A DNA stretch of 64,000 nucleotides, taken from contig NC_072812.1 of the NCBI RefSeq assembly GCF_003013715.1, positions 1,364,001 through 1,428,000 on the forward strand, given 5' to 3'. The position numbers were made by a program, and so were the translations under genes. The stretch is from Candidozyma auris. Its lineage: Eukaryota; Ascomycota; Pichiomycetes; Serinales; Metschnikowiaceae. Positions 1 through 10,286 of this stretch are shown here, piece after piece. A model generated the notes under the pieces. The model made no database searches and was not told where the DNA came from. It saw only the letters and a list, made by a program, of their open reading frames with translations. Positions within the stretch are counted from its first letter, which is position 1. Each line of letters begins with the position of its first letter.

Positions 1-393
1 CCACATTGTGGGGCACGGGTGTTTCACCGTAGGATCTTCTGAAAGCTCATGATGGGGACCCAGGGCTTTGACAAAGGGATTTTCAGAATGCGATTTTCAG
101 GATGCTTCAATACGAGCTTTAGACCAAGTGAGTCATGCTTATTAAGTTTTGGCTCTCTTATGCATTTCGAATGAGTCGGGGTGCTGCACTTCCTCATTGC
201 ACCTTTTTTGCGAGGCATGCAAATAGCTGCTAAGTTCGCTACCGCGAACAAAAGGAGCATGGCTACTTACCGGAGACTTTCCTTAAAATTTTTCTATGAT
301 TTTGCTCGAGCAAACAAAATGTCCAAGTCGTAGATGAATTATGCTATGTAGTTGGAGAACTCACCGCCTAATGATAACTCAGCCTCATGTACC
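1..393. other. Intergenic, nothing recognised
   Basis: This is the 3' flank of the metal-transporter gene, which ends at 394. A 78-codon frame on the minus strand (24-260) starts with ATG but has no recognisable motif, and I do not support it as a gene. Confidence 0.4.
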
Positions 394-1875
394 CTAGGCC
401 AGATAAATACCGGAGCGAGCCATATCCACTATAGAGTATATGTTCAACCCAGAAACAAAGAGCCACACGAGAACAAGCATCACTGTGGTGAACCAAGAGT
501 TTTCCATCTGGTGGTAGCGCTTGCAATCTTCCACGTTGGCAGTCATGTCCTCAGTCGTTCCGTTGGAGGTTTCAGTCATCTCTTCCTTAGATAATTCCAC
601 ACGCATAATCTTCTTGCTGCTTGTGAAGTAGATAAGGGGCAACATAAGTGGCGGCAAGAGAAGAGAAATAACAACTTGAGAGACATTGAGGGCAGCGTTC
701 AAGGCCAGACGACCAATGCAAAGCGAGATCACAAGACAAGGAATAATAGCAATACCTCTAGTTGCCAATCTTCTGATCCAGGGCTTGCAGGTCCAGTTGA
801 GATGGCCCTCACTCACCATTTGGCCTGCAATCGTACACACAATACCAGCACTCTGACCAGAGAACAACAATGCCAACATGAAGATTGTTCCTGCAACCGG
901 AGCCAAGACCTTCAGTAATAAATCATGAATAGCATATAAGTCGGCGTCAGCTGCCTGGGGAGTTCCATAAAGAGACCCACCAGCGACAATGACAATTGAC
1001 GCATTGACAAAGACAGCAAAGGTCATGAGTGTCACCACAAGCTCAATAACGGAGTACTTGTAACAATATTTAATTGCTGCGAACAGCGGCTTGTAGTCAT
1101 TTTCGATGTACTCGATGAGCTTCTCTTTCGATACTAAATCCTTTTCTGCGGGTTCGATGAGATTCTTGTGCTTCAAGTCGTACTCTCTGAGGCGAGGCTG
1201 GACAATGCCCGAGCCTAAGAAAAGAGAGTGAATCATTACCGTGGCACCGATGATTGAAGTGGCAATTCCGAGACCGCCGTGTTTGGTCATTTCTTTCGAA
1301 GGTGCAAAACCTCTGAAAACAGTGCCCACAGGAGCAGAGTCTTCAGGCAAGTACGCCAACAATGCAGCAAAGCAGACCACAACTCCCAAAACCAAGAGAG
1401 CCACAGCATACTCAAAGAATCGGATAAAGTTAGCCAGGGGTTGGTCTGATCGGTACGCTGCGAGAACAACCAAAACATCCACGATGGTGATAACGACACC
1501 AGCAGGAAGGGGAATTCTAAGCAAAATATTCAATGCAATAGCGGAACCAATGACCTCAGCTACATCGGTCGCAATAATGGCGCATTCAGCCAAAAACCAC
1601 AAAACGTAATTGAGCTTCTTGGGGAGATACTCACGACAGCAACGAGCCAAGTCATAGCCAGTGACAGTACCCAACTTGATACACAAAGATTGCAAAAAGT
1701 TAGCCATGAAGTTGGAAACGAGAACGAAGAATAGCAACGAGAATCTATTATTGGCACCTGCAACGACACCCGTGGAGTAATTACCAGGGTCCATATATGC
1801 CACTGAGATCATGATCCCTGGGCCGATGAAGGAAGCATACTTCTTGGCAATGCTCTTGAATTTTTCCGTCGACAT
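394..1875 (-). CDS. SMF3: NRAMP-family divalent metal transporter, Smf3-like
   Basis: The 493-residue protein is a proton-coupled divalent metal (Fe/Mn) transporter of the NRAMP family. The family signature DPGN in the first membrane helix is at residues 29-32, and about eleven hydrophobic segments follow. The helix-6 segment reads HSLFLGSGIVQPRL followed by a YDLKHKN stretch, which resembles yeast Smf3, the vacuolar-membrane iron exporter, more than Smf1 or Smf2. The short N-terminus also fits Smf3. In helix 6 the usual Met-Pro-His is Met-Ile-His (214-216), so the Pro of the metal-site motif is absent. The start is the ATG at 1875, just downstream of a T-rich tract. Assignment to Smf3 rather than Smf1/2 rests on remembered motif similarity. 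Confidence 0.9.
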   Translation of the reverse strand: MSTEKFKSIAKKYASFIGPGIMISVAYMDPGNYSTGVVAGANNRFSLLFFVLVSNFMANFLQSLCIKLGTVTGYDLARCCREYLPKKLNYVLWFLAECAIIATDVAEVIGSAIALNILLRIPLPAGVVITIVDVLVVLAAYRSDQPLANFIRFFEYAVALLVLGVVVCFAALLAYLPEDSAPVGTVFRGFAPSKEMTKHGGLGIATSIIGATVMIHSLFLGSGIVQPRLREYDLKHKNLIEPAEKDLVSKEKLIEYIENDYKPLFAAIKYCYKYSVIELVVTLMTFAVFVNASIVIVAGGSLYGTPQAADADLYAIHDLLLKVLAPVAGTIFMLALLFSGQSAGIVCTIAGQMVSEGHLNWTCKPWIRRLATRGIAIIPCLVISLCIGRLALNAALNVSQVVISLLLPPLMLPLIYFTSSKKIMRVELSKEEMTETSNGTTEDMTANVEDCKRYHQMENSWFTTVMLVLVWLFVSGLNIYSIVDMARSGIYLA

Positions 1876-2581
1876 GAGGTTGCAATAGGATCCGAATGAA
1901 TTGGTTGTCTTTTCCTTTCTTTTTTTTTTTTTTTTTCGCAGTCGAGCTCAGAAGGACAAGAGAATAACTATTTCATGTACTAACGAGGATATGTGTCAAA
2001 TCCTGCACGGGCGGTAATTGTAGGCGGCGCAGGGTTTTGGACAGGTGAGATGGCAGTTTCTTGCGTCGCGGCAATATGAGTAGGTAGCCTGAAAGCGACC
2101 TCTAAAATGCGAAAATAGACCAAGTGACATAACCGAGGTGAAAAAACGAGGGCAGTTTAAGGTGTCAGCGGCTCACCATTTGCTACGTTTTATCCTATTA
2201 GAGTGGCACATGCACTAGAGAGCCCGGCGACACACATAGAGCAGCTAACAAGAGCGAGCTACGAGGCAATACGATTGGGTGGACGTTAGCTTGTGTAAAA
2301 GTGCTAAGATGTCCATAATTATAGAGACTCCAAATGAAGTGATCAGATTGGACATGCGTCAGTAATCCATCTTGGTATCGTCCAGAACCCATTGTGCGAA
2401 TGTAAGATTCGATCGAATATGGGGACAAGCGCCAAGCGAACCTTAAGAAGCAGAAAGCCGGAAGAGAGAGCACTCTAAACAAAGATGGACGAAAGAGAAG
2501 AAAAGAAAAATAATAGAAAAGTTATGGCGTGGTCTGAGATCCTCAGGCGGGCCACTGAGGCGAGGCGGGTGGGCACCACGC

Positions 2582-2617
2582 TTTACACCCAGCCTTACAC
2601 CCGGCCCTTCACCCGGA
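2582..2617. repeat. Three tandem 12-bp units, TTTACACCCAGC type
   Basis: Units at 2582-2593, 2594-2605 and 2606-2617 share the core TTACACCCGG or TTCACCCGG with one to three differences each. They sit in the GC-rich part of the intergenic block. In the plus frame starting at 2485 they would encode a short Tyr/Phe-Thr-Arg-Pro-like repeat, but that frame is not supported as a gene. Confidence 0.6.
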
Positions 2618-3590
2618 TTGTTCCGCAGTACGCCCAGATCATGGGAAGGGCAAGAAGTTGCAAAACCTGGAAGAAAAAGAGAAGCAATGGACTTATCACC
2701 ACAGCCTGTACAAGGCTCCAGTTGCCCGTAGACACTCGGGGATTTCCAGATGGAAGGGTGGGATACCCGATTTGTCTAGCCTCCCCCAGTGCGTCGAGAT
2801 CTTCGGTTGGCCGTCTGCCGTGTGTGCAAGCGCACAAGGTGGATCGGACAGACCTACCCTTGGGAAGTCGTCGCCCATGAGAGGTCTCAAGCATAAGTGC
2901 TAAAGCCACCTCGATCCAGTCCCTTCCTCTGGTGTAAAGAGAGCAATGAAGATAATATTTTAAACTTCACAAGACAGCGATTGACACAGCACTTCCCAGG
3001 CACAATGCAAAGTATGAAGGGGCCTCGTACTCGTAATCCTTGAGTTTATCTGACTTCTTCTTTTTCTAAGCTTAACCCTCTGTGCTTCGCCCAAACGTTT
3101 AATCTGATATCTCGCAAAAGTACCTCGAGGGGGCCGCGCGGCTACTGCTTCCCGGTCTAAGGACTCTACAACCCGAAATGAGAAATTCAATCCACCAGAC
3201 TGGTACTCATTGCTTCTGGATTTCGGCCTGCCCCTCTGCTGTACGCCTGGTTGCCAAAGGACTACTTCCATGCTCCTAGGACCTGTCTCTCTGCTGAGGC
3301 TCCTTTTCCTCTACAGCACAGGCGAAAGCCATGATGCTTCTCCTGTGTCTCACCAAATACCTTAAAAGAGAAAAGCGCTAAGTTTTCGACACAAGCGGTT
3401 TGCTCTTCTCCTCATTGAGGGTAAATCCTGTCGATCATCTAGCCATGAGTATATTGGTTGAAGTCTAAACTTGTTCATGAAGTATAGGGGAAGCTAGGTG
3501 GGCAGGCCGCATAACCGGCAGACCCTCACGGCAAAAAGATAAGGCGATTTGGAGCTCAGACAAAGGATTAGACAAAGGAATAATCCTCCT

Positions 3591-3632
3591 CCCTACGGGG
3601 CCCTACGGGGGTCCTATGGGGGGGCCTACGGG
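3591..3632. repeat. G-rich direct repeats, CCTACGGGG type
   Basis: CCCTACGGGG occurs twice in tandem (3591-3600 and 3601-3610). A variant TCCTATGGGG follows at 3612-3621 and GCCTACGGG at 3624-3632. Four G-runs within 42 bp give G-quadruplex potential. A duplicated GACAAAGGA motif lies immediately upstream. Confidence 0.7.
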
Positions 3633-4311
3633 CTGCATGGCTGTCGATAATAATATGGGCAAGCAGTATTTCTTGCCCATGTGCTTGTTCCAAATCTGTT
3701 TTGTCTATTGCTTATTCGAGGACTTCGGGCCAGCGCCGGTTTCAGAGCGAAATTACCCCTGGGGCTGTGAATTGATAACTTTTGAACTGCACTTGCTAAA
3801 GTGACAAACCTCGTATATATTGCCGAACTTTGTCCAAAATGAGCCCCCCACCCAAGTACAGCGTGCTGCGAGACACTGGTTTTTGTACAGTAGTGATGCA
3901 GGGGCTTGCCCTCGAGGGAAACTTTTTGAGTTCGAGCACTGGGAGCTTTTTGATTGCAAGTTGCAGAAAAACAATAACAATGAAACCTGTGGAGTGCCCG
4001 AAACTTTAAGTTGGTGTTTAGAACGTGTAGTATTTTACCTTTTGTGCCATCACCATGGCCCGAATTTCACCTTCCGTCTCGGCCCACATCTCCCCGTTGC
4101 ATTGGTGGATTCTGCCCCGTCTACCTCAGCCAACTTTTATTGCGCAAAAATATGCGGGCACCGCAGATCTCAGTTTGTATGCTTGGAAGATCAAGATCCT
4201 TCCGCTGGATTTTTTCTAGCCAATGCATCTTCACCAATGCATGGGAGGTCTCGGCTGAAAACCCCATTTCTTTTTTGGAAATCCCAATCCATCTCAATAG
4301 CTGCCTAGTCC

Positions 4312-4318
4312 TATATAA
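4312..4318 (+). promoter_or_regulatory. TATA box of the zinc-finger gene
   Basis: TATATAA lies about 130 bp before the ATG at 4447, a normal distance for a yeast promoter. Confidence 0.5.
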
Positions 4319-4446
4319 CGATTTAAAAAGTCTATTCCTCAACATCATCACATTAATTGACATTGGCTGCTGCCGTTCAACTAGGTATTTCGTTCTCAAC
4401 AAAGTCTTGACTATTTGTCGTCTCATCAATTGGCTGTGCTATTGAC

Positions 4447-5691
4447 ATGTTTTGTGAATCACTTCCCTACGCTTACCCACAACAGGGCAACACAACTGTG
4501 TCTCCTCTCACATCAGCAGACTCAACTTCCAGTGAGGCAAGTGCAACTGGATTGATGTCTGATTTATACTATCCACTTTCTGCTGCTTCCTCCTTCTGTA
4601 ACGACACCTATGATGAGGCCCCGGTGTGTTCTATGCCGCCAACAAGCCTGATGGATGTCTCTTTGGAAAATGGTTGCCGTCGTTACGTTGAAGCTAAAAT
4701 GGAGCATTTTTCACCTCTGTGGGAATTTCCTTCTCAAAGTCCCAGGATTCAGTCGTCTCAGCATCCCTTAGGCAATTGTGTACCGCCATTGATCCAAAAT
4801 TCTGGTAATATGGTCACACAGGATGTGGTGGTTCCTTCACTCGCAGAACGTCAGGCTTCTGTGAGCCAGAGATTCATCTCCTTGTCCATGGATATCACCT
4901 CATGCGCTGCCACTCGTCCAGATCACTACCGTCTGAACAGCTACTCCACAATCGAGTCTGCCATGTCCTCAGACCCACAGAATGTGCCTCCCGTTCTGGC
5001 CCAGCCACCAAGACCTCATCTAAGTAAACGACCCAACACCATTCACTGCCCTGAGGGCGTTGAGCTTTTCGAAATGAACGACGAGGCCACTTTTTCGGTG
5101 AATTCCCTGAAAGAAGCACACCATCGAGCTCAAAAAGAGCGGTCCTCTATGGAAAGAAAGAGAAAGTCTGGGTATCGGAAGCATGATGAAAAGGGGAAGA
5201 GAGGGAGTACTTTACTGTTATTGAAGGAACTCTATGAGCAGAGGGGACCCGACTTAATTACCAATAAAGGTATTACCTGCGACTGCTGTAATGGTCATTT
5301 CAATAGCTTTACTGATTTAGCGAAACACGTCGATCAGATGAAACATGTGAGGGACAGCTACTGTCCGGATGAGACGTGCTCATATTCTGTGATAGGATTC
5401 AGACGTCGGGTGTCATTAAGGAGGCATATTTGCGAAGACCATTTGAAAGAATACAACTTTAGAACTCGTACGGAAATCACAGCTAGTTCTTTGATTGGAT
5501 CTCCAGAGGATGGAATTTCTCCAAAGGGAAGCTCCTGCCGGGACGGAAACGCCAGCGATGGGTTAAGCAAGTTGAGAGCTCTCTTGGACGAAGTCTACGT
5601 CTGTGACGATCCTAGCTGTTTGCGTGCCTTTTACAGACTGGACAGTCTTTTACGTCATCAACGGTGCATTCACCATGTGAAGTTAACATAA
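4447..5691 (+). CDS. C2H2 zinc-finger transcription factor, possibly Rme1-like
   Basis: The 414-residue protein has a Ser/Thr/Pro-rich, low-complexity N-terminal two thirds and zinc-finger motifs confined to the C-terminal third. The first finger (from about residue 278) reads CDCCNGHF with two downstream His. A second has the widely spaced CPDETC pair followed by a His pair, and a third near the end has VYVCDDPSC followed by a terminal His pair. A basic patch (about 230-262) precedes them. The arrangement of three atypical C-terminal fingers resembles Rme1-type regulators of meiosis and filamentation, and the very long upstream region fits a heavily regulated gene. The Rme1 link is from memory and tentative; zinc-finger DNA binding is well supported. 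Confidence 0.8.
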   Translation: MFCESLPYAYPQQGNTTVSPLTSADSTSSEASATGLMSDLYYPLSAASSFCNDTYDEAPVCSMPPTSLMDVSLENGCRRYVEAKMEHFSPLWEFPSQSPRIQSSQHPLGNCVPPLIQNSGNMVTQDVVVPSLAERQASVSQRFISLSMDITSCAATRPDHYRLNSYSTIESAMSSDPQNVPPVLAQPPRPHLSKRPNTIHCPEGVELFEMNDEATFSVNSLKEAHHRAQKERSSMERKRKSGYRKHDEKGKRGSTLLLLKELYEQRGPDLITNKGITCDCCNGHFNSFTDLAKHVDQMKHVRDSYCPDETCSYSVIGFRRRVSLRRHICEDHLKEYNFRTRTEITASSLIGSPEDGISPKGSSCRDGNASDGLSKLRALLDEVYVCDDPSCLRAFYRLDSLLRHQRCIHHVKLT

Positions 5692-5892
5692 ACATCAAGT
5701 CGTCTTCAGGAAAGACGATACATTTGGCTACGAGAACTTACTTTGCAATTGGTGGCTTCAGTAGCTTGCACCCAGCATTATAAATACTAAAAGATACAAA
5801 ATTTTGAGTGAATGAAATCTTGAGTAGTTTAAATCTATATACTATAATCTAAGCCGTCTAGTGAAAAGTTCCTGCCTTCCAGTCCATGGTGC

Positions 5893-6624
5893 TCAGTTCT
5901 CGATGTAATCCTTGTAGCTCTTACCACCATCGACGATTGACTTAATTTTGTCAGTGATCTCGGCGAAATCGTTGAATTCAGTGTATGGAATTCCTTCCAT
6001 TCTGCAATACTTGATCAAATCCTTGCCGTGTTTAGCGAACAACAAATTTGTCTCTTTCGCAGCGGACAAGTCACTGACACCATCACCACAATAAAACAAT
6101 GGTGGCATGTTATTCTCCTTGAAGCCTTTATCAGCCAAATACTCCTTGATGGAAAGGCTCTTGTCATGGCCGAAACCACTTTCCGGATGCTTGTACTTGA
6201 TATTCCATTTACCAGTTTCGTCATTGACTTCAACTTCGTTGGACATGATCAAGATTTTGTCAACAGCATGTGAGCCAACCAACTTCTCGAGCAAAGCATG
6301 GATGATAGGCGTCATACCGCTGCTAACAACCACCACAGGAATACCTCTAGAATCGGCCCATTGGAAGAATTCCTTGAAGCCAGGATCGAGCTTGATGTTC
6401 TTCAACAAGAAGTCAATGCACTCGGGAAAAGGAGTTGGAATCGACGCCAACATTTCAGAGAATCCTTGCTTGAAGGACTTCTTTCCATATAAAATTTCAT
6501 CGTTTACCTCCAATCTCTTTGGACGACCAAAACCAAGGTTTTCAGTCAAGTAATCATTGGAATCCTCGAGAGTGACAGTTCCGTCCCAGTCAGTAAAGAC
6601 AATTGCAGGAATGTTGGCAGACAT
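5893..6624 (-). CDS. PYP1: HAD-family phosphatase, Pyp1 (YNL010W)-like
   Basis: The protein has 243 residues from the chosen start. The N-terminal HAD motif I is VFTDWDGTVT, giving the nucleophilic Asp and the second Asp. Motif II is VVVVSSG. The motif III/IV region includes FYCGDGVSDLSAA with the acidic pair. The LEDSNDYLT stretch following motif I is characteristic of yeast Ynl010w/Pyp1, a soluble phosphatase acting on sugar- or polyol-phosphate by-products. An in-frame ATG at 6654 would add ten residues. I prefer the ATG at 6624 because MSANIPAIVFTD places the catalytic strand close to the N-terminus, as in homologues. Confidence 0.9.
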   Translation of the reverse strand: MSANIPAIVFTDWDGTVTLEDSNDYLTENLGFGRPKRLEVNDEILYGKKSFKQGFSEMLASIPTPFPECIDFLLKNIKLDPGFKEFFQWADSRGIPVVVVSSGMTPIIHALLEKLVGSHAVDKILIMSNEVEVNDETGKWNIKYKHPESGFGHDKSLSIKEYLADKGFKENNMPPLFYCGDGVSDLSAAKETNLLFAKHGKDLIKYCRMEGIPYTEFNDFAEITDKIKSIVDGGKSYKDYIEN

Positions 6625-6685
6625 GTTCGATTTGGATAAACACAGGTTGAGCAAGTAAAAGCGTGTTGAACCTCGACGCTCATGG

Positions 6686-6691
6686 CACGTG
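6686..6691. promoter_or_regulatory. CACGTG E-box upstream of PYP1
   Basis: A palindromic CACGTG lies about 62 bp upstream of the PYP1 start. It is the core site for bHLH factors such as Cbf1, Tye7 or Pho4. A single site, so weak support. Confidence 0.35.
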
Positions 6692-6705
6692 TCACCTTGG
6701 GATGA

Positions 6706-6990
6706 TTACTCGTGACTATTGATCACATGATAGGTCACCTGAATGATCTGTCTCACTTTGCCACAAGCGACTATTGTTTGATGCAAGGCGATCTCAAACA
6801 GCGTGCCCCCCTCAGGAACTCCGTTCAAAACCTGAATTCCGTGAGATTGTGAAGAAGACCAACCTGTTGTAGACGCAGACTCATATTTAACACAATAGAC
6901 GTGTATCAGAATCTCAGGGGTTGACGCACTGACACTTGCCTCAAGTGGGCCGACTATTGCTGTTAGGGAATCCCGAGGAGAAGTAGCCAT
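6706..6990 (-). CDS. Small hypothetical protein
   Basis: The 94-codon ATG frame lies on the minus strand upstream of PYP1. The product has no signal peptide or membrane segment. Its pattern of alternating hydrophobic stretches (for example IQVLNGVPEGG followed by FEIALHQTIV) suggests a small beta-rich soluble domain. It contains several CTG codons. I do not recognise a family. It may be a real short gene or chance; the spacing to PYP1 (about 80 bp) leaves room for separate transcription in the same direction. Confidence 0.4.
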   Translation of the reverse strand: MATSPRDSLTAIVGPLEASVSASTPEILIHVYCVKYESASTTGWSSSQSHGIQVLNGVPEGGTLFEIALHQTIVACGKVRQIIQVTYHVINSHE

Positions 6991-8207
6991 GATCGCAAGT
7001 TGTTCAAAGAAACAGCAAATTGTTGAAGTTATGAGCCCAGCTTAGAAGTGCCTTGGAGCGGTGAAGAAGCCCACCAAGCGGACACTAGGGCCGCGAGAAA
7101 GCGATTGTTGCGAACGGTTGCAAATTTTTTTGCTGAGAGTCGGCTCATAACCCACTAGAACGAAAAGTTTTGTAAACTTGTCGAAGCGTCATCGCATTTA
7201 AAATCATTCGCCTCAACTACTATTGACAACTGCATGTTTTAGAATGTGGGGACCCCCAGGCTCAAAAGTGAAGTCCATAAATGCCTCCGCACATGGCCTG
7301 ATTTCACGGAGTTCCGGCCCATTCTTTTGAACACGCCCCACACATCACGGTTCAATAAAGGAGTCAAGCACTTAAGCGAGGTGTTCAGAACTTGAAAGCG
7401 ACGTGCATCACCAGCAATAACCGTCATTCGCTATTAACAGCCCAAGACAAATTTTACCAGCCAATGGCGGAGCTCCGGGTCTGAGGCTGGGGTGTGGCTA
7501 GAGAGATGCATGCCTGCTTGATCGAGATAAGCAGCAATCTCAGCGCTGGCAATGACTTTGCCCCACCTAAGTGACGAGTTGTGCTCCTGGCGCAAATTAC
7601 GTGGCACGATTGCAGAAATACATTCCCGCCACAAGAGCACTCTCCACATTAGTTCCAAGGCTCTTGGCTCCTATGTGGAGGTTTCCCTCGGCACCAGAAA
7701 CCCATTTGGCTGTGTGCGCGGTTAGCATAGTAGGTAAGTAAATTGGAGGTAGGTGATGAACGCACTTAGACATAAAAAAGGGTTCAACTGGGTTGATCGC
7801 ACTAGCCATCACCCAGGAGATTCACAGTGAGAAAGAAGTTGTCCAACATCGATCCTTCCTAGGCGCTGCAGTATACATTGCGTTCGTTGCTGAGAATGCC
7901 TACCAGATAGCCTAGACTACAGCACGGGTTCTTAAGTACAGTTTCTTGAGTACAGACCAGTTAGTATTAAAAAGTGGGAGCATACATAAGAGTTTGCTCG
8001 CCCACCATTTTATCATGAATTCTTGTCCAATTTGAAGTCAACTTCTTACAGCCCCGAAGCTCAAAATAATTCATCGATCGAATCTTATTATTTTAATTTA
8101 CCTCACAGAAGTCGTCTTGGACGCAAGATTATACTTGCTCCCGCGCACACATCTTATAAAAAAAACGCCTCATCCAGTTATCTATTGAGGACCGTTCCAT
8201 ACTAGCC
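6991..8207. other. Intergenic region upstream of RCK2
   Basis: I see no gene I can support here. Two overlapping short minus-strand frames (7434-7658 and 7597-7812) have no recognisable motif. The stretch just before 8208 is AT-rich and is the likely RCK2 promoter and leader. Confidence 0.4.
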
Positions 8208-9866
8208 ATGTTTGACAATTTAAGAGCGTTTATTAGACACGGAAAATCAGCCTCTGTACCGCAAAAGAACGAGATGTATAATAAGGACGCCAAGGGCGAT
8301 ATCCCCATCACGGATGCCGAAGCCGAACTTATGCAAGCTTCTGAGTCCACTTTAGCCGGAAACTCCACACTTCCGTCAGACCTCGAGTATTCTGACTACA
8401 CTTCTGGATCTTCCCAGGACGAGGTCGAAAGATGCAAGAAACACACTCCTTCTGACAACTTGCCTCTGCTGGAACATAAGCACCAGAAGCATATGAAGAA
8501 TGAGTTTGATCAAAACGAGGACCACGCTTTCCAAAGAGCCGAGTATCAACACAATAATGAAAACTACGAGTATGCAACCAGACTCGTAGAGGAGGAGCGC
8601 AAGCAGAGAAAAAGGAAGTACCCTAATCTTGAGCAGTATGAAATGATGGAAAAGCTAGGTGATGGCGCTTTTTCGGTTGTCTACAAAGCAGTACATCGAG
8701 AAACAGGCAAGCACGTCGCCGTCAAGGTGCTTCGCAAGTATCAAATGGACAATGCACAGAAGCAAGCGGTGCTTAAAGAGGTCATCATCATGAGACAGCT
8801 CAAGCACCCCAACATAGTCAATTTCATTGAGTTCATCGAAAGTGATCCATACTACTATATTGTTCAGGAGCTTGTTGGTGGTGGCGAGATTTTCTCCGCT
8901 ATTGTGAACTACACATACTTGTCTGAAGACTTATCACGTCATGTTATCTATCAGACAGCTTTGGCGGTGCGTTATCTACATGAGGAGGTTGGAATCGTTC
9001 ACAGAGACATCAAACCAGAGAACCTACTCTTTTATCCTATCGAATTTAAGCCTTCTCTCAATCCTATTGCCAAGTTAAGAAGATCTGATGACCCAAAGAC
9101 CAAGAAGGACGAGGGTGAGTTCACTCCAGGTGTTGGAGGCGGTACTATTGGAACTGTTAAACTCGCTGATTTCGGCCTCTCCAAGCAGATTTGGAGTCAT
9201 AACACTAAGACTCCGTGCGGTACAGTCGGTTACACTGCCCCGGAGATCGTGAAGGACGAAAAATATTCCAAGGAGGTAGATATGTGGGCTCTTGGATGTG
9301 TGTTATACACTGTGTTATGCGGCTTCCCTCCATTTTATGATGAGCGTATAGAAACACTTACAGAAAAGGTTGCTAGCGGTGAGTACACATTTTTAGCTCC
9401 TTGGTGGGATGAAATTAGCGCTGGTGCAAAATATTGCGTTTCTCGCCTTCTCACGGTCGATCCTAAGCATCGTTACACAATTGACGAGCTTCTACAAGAC
9501 CCTTGGTTGAGAGAAGCCGGAAGGGCATATGAAAAGCCTAACTTATCATCGCGTCCATACACATCATCTCAGATTGGGAGGTTGCAACTGTCCATCTACA
9601 AAAATGAACTTTATTCCCCTGCAGCTACAGCCATGCGTGAAGCCTTCGACATTTCAGCGGCAGTCCATCGTGCTGGTGAGGAAAATGCCTTACAAAACAA
9701 TATTCGTAATGCGCTCCCAGGCATGACAGAAGAGGAAGATGAGGAGAGCATCGGAATCAAGAGCCAGGTCCAAAAGGATACTGTGGATACAGAGAAGAGC
9801 TTGTTTGACTTGAATCTTCATGGTGCTTCCATACTAGAAAGAAGAAAGAATAAAGCTTTATTTTAA
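8208..9866 (+). CDS. RCK2: Ser/Thr protein kinase, Rck1/Rck2 type
   Basis: The 552-residue calmodulin-kinase-like kinase is of the Rck2 group, downstream of the Hog1 stress MAP kinase. The kinase domain starts near residue 145 with glycine loop LGDGAFSVVYKA. It has the catalytic Lys in VAVKVLRK, the catalytic loop HRDIKPENLLF, then the roughly 40-residue insert with FTPGVGGGTIGTVK typical of Rck proteins, DFGLSKQ, and the activation segment ending in CGTVGYTAPE. The subdomain-XI region ends around DPWL. The N-terminal about 140 residues are acidic and disordered-looking. The C-terminal tail after the kinase is longer than in generic CaM kinases, as expected for a regulatory tail. The insert makes the family call secure. 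Confidence 0.93.
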   Translation: MFDNLRAFIRHGKSASVPQKNEMYNKDAKGDIPITDAEAELMQASESTLAGNSTLPSDLEYSDYTSGSSQDEVERCKKHTPSDNLPLLEHKHQKHMKNEFDQNEDHAFQRAEYQHNNENYEYATRLVEEERKQRKRKYPNLEQYEMMEKLGDGAFSVVYKAVHRETGKHVAVKVLRKYQMDNAQKQAVLKEVIIMRQLKHPNIVNFIEFIESDPYYYIVQELVGGGEIFSAIVNYTYLSEDLSRHVIYQTALAVRYLHEEVGIVHRDIKPENLLFYPIEFKPSLNPIAKLRRSDDPKTKKDEGEFTPGVGGGTIGTVKLADFGLSKQIWSHNTKTPCGTVGYTAPEIVKDEKYSKEVDMWALGCVLYTVLCGFPPFYDERIETLTEKVASGEYTFLAPWWDEISAGAKYCVSRLLTVDPKHRYTIDELLQDPWLREAGRAYEKPNLSSRPYTSSQIGRLQLSIYKNELYSPAATAMREAFDISAAVHRAGEENALQNNIRNALPGMTEEEDEESIGIKSQVQKDTVDTEKSLFDLNLHGASILERRKNKALF

Positions 9867-10286
9867 GACAGAATAGAGCAAAATTTCCAAACAAAAACAA
9901 ACGGTTGGCATCAAAGGAAATTAGTAACTGATTGGAAGAGGATGGTATTCATAGACTTATTATAACGGGTTGCTTTCATTGGTTTTTATAGAGCGGTATT
10001 TGAATCGTTATAGGCAGCATAACATTTCCGTACCATAGAACAGGACAAATCTCATACTCATACTAACGTATCATTACACGACGTCGTCATGAAGAATTCC
10101 ATGTAGAAATGTGCATTTTATTTTCGTGAAACGTAAATCTCGTAAATATATTTAAAGTTACCGACTCCGCTACATAAGTCCTACAGCTGCAATGGCGACT
10201 CATGTGCACGCCCACCACTGATTCGTATTTGGTATCGTCCTTTTTGCCTCCGGAATCTAATCCTCTCCTCTTGAATTTTTTTTAGC
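9867..10286. other. Intergenic, RCK2 terminator and IRC20 promoter
   Basis: AT-rich spacer between two plus-strand genes. A T-tract lies just before the IRC20 ATG at 10287. Nothing else is recognisable. Confidence 0.5.

Larger units (their letters stand above)
1876..4446. other. Long intergenic region with GC-rich repeats
   Basis: These 2.6 kb lie between the divergently transcribed SMF3-like gene and a zinc-finger gene. A GC-rich block (about 2530-2940) contains three consecutive 12-mers of the type CTTACACCCGGC at 2582-2617. A second cluster at 3591-3632 has four near-copies of CCTACGGGG. Several short frames exist (for example 2485-2880 plus), but none shows a recognisable domain. The length suggests a large regulatory region for the zinc-finger gene, or an unrecognised non-coding RNA. 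I could not match it to SRP, RNase P, MRP or snRNA signatures. Confidence 0.5.

Noticed and set aside
3820..4308. 162-codon plus frame before the zinc-finger gene
   Set aside because: It has a TTG start and no recognisable domain, and overlaps the promoter and TATA region.
6107..6553. 148-codon frame antisense to PYP1
   Set aside because: It lies entirely inside a well-supported HAD phosphatase gene on the other strand.
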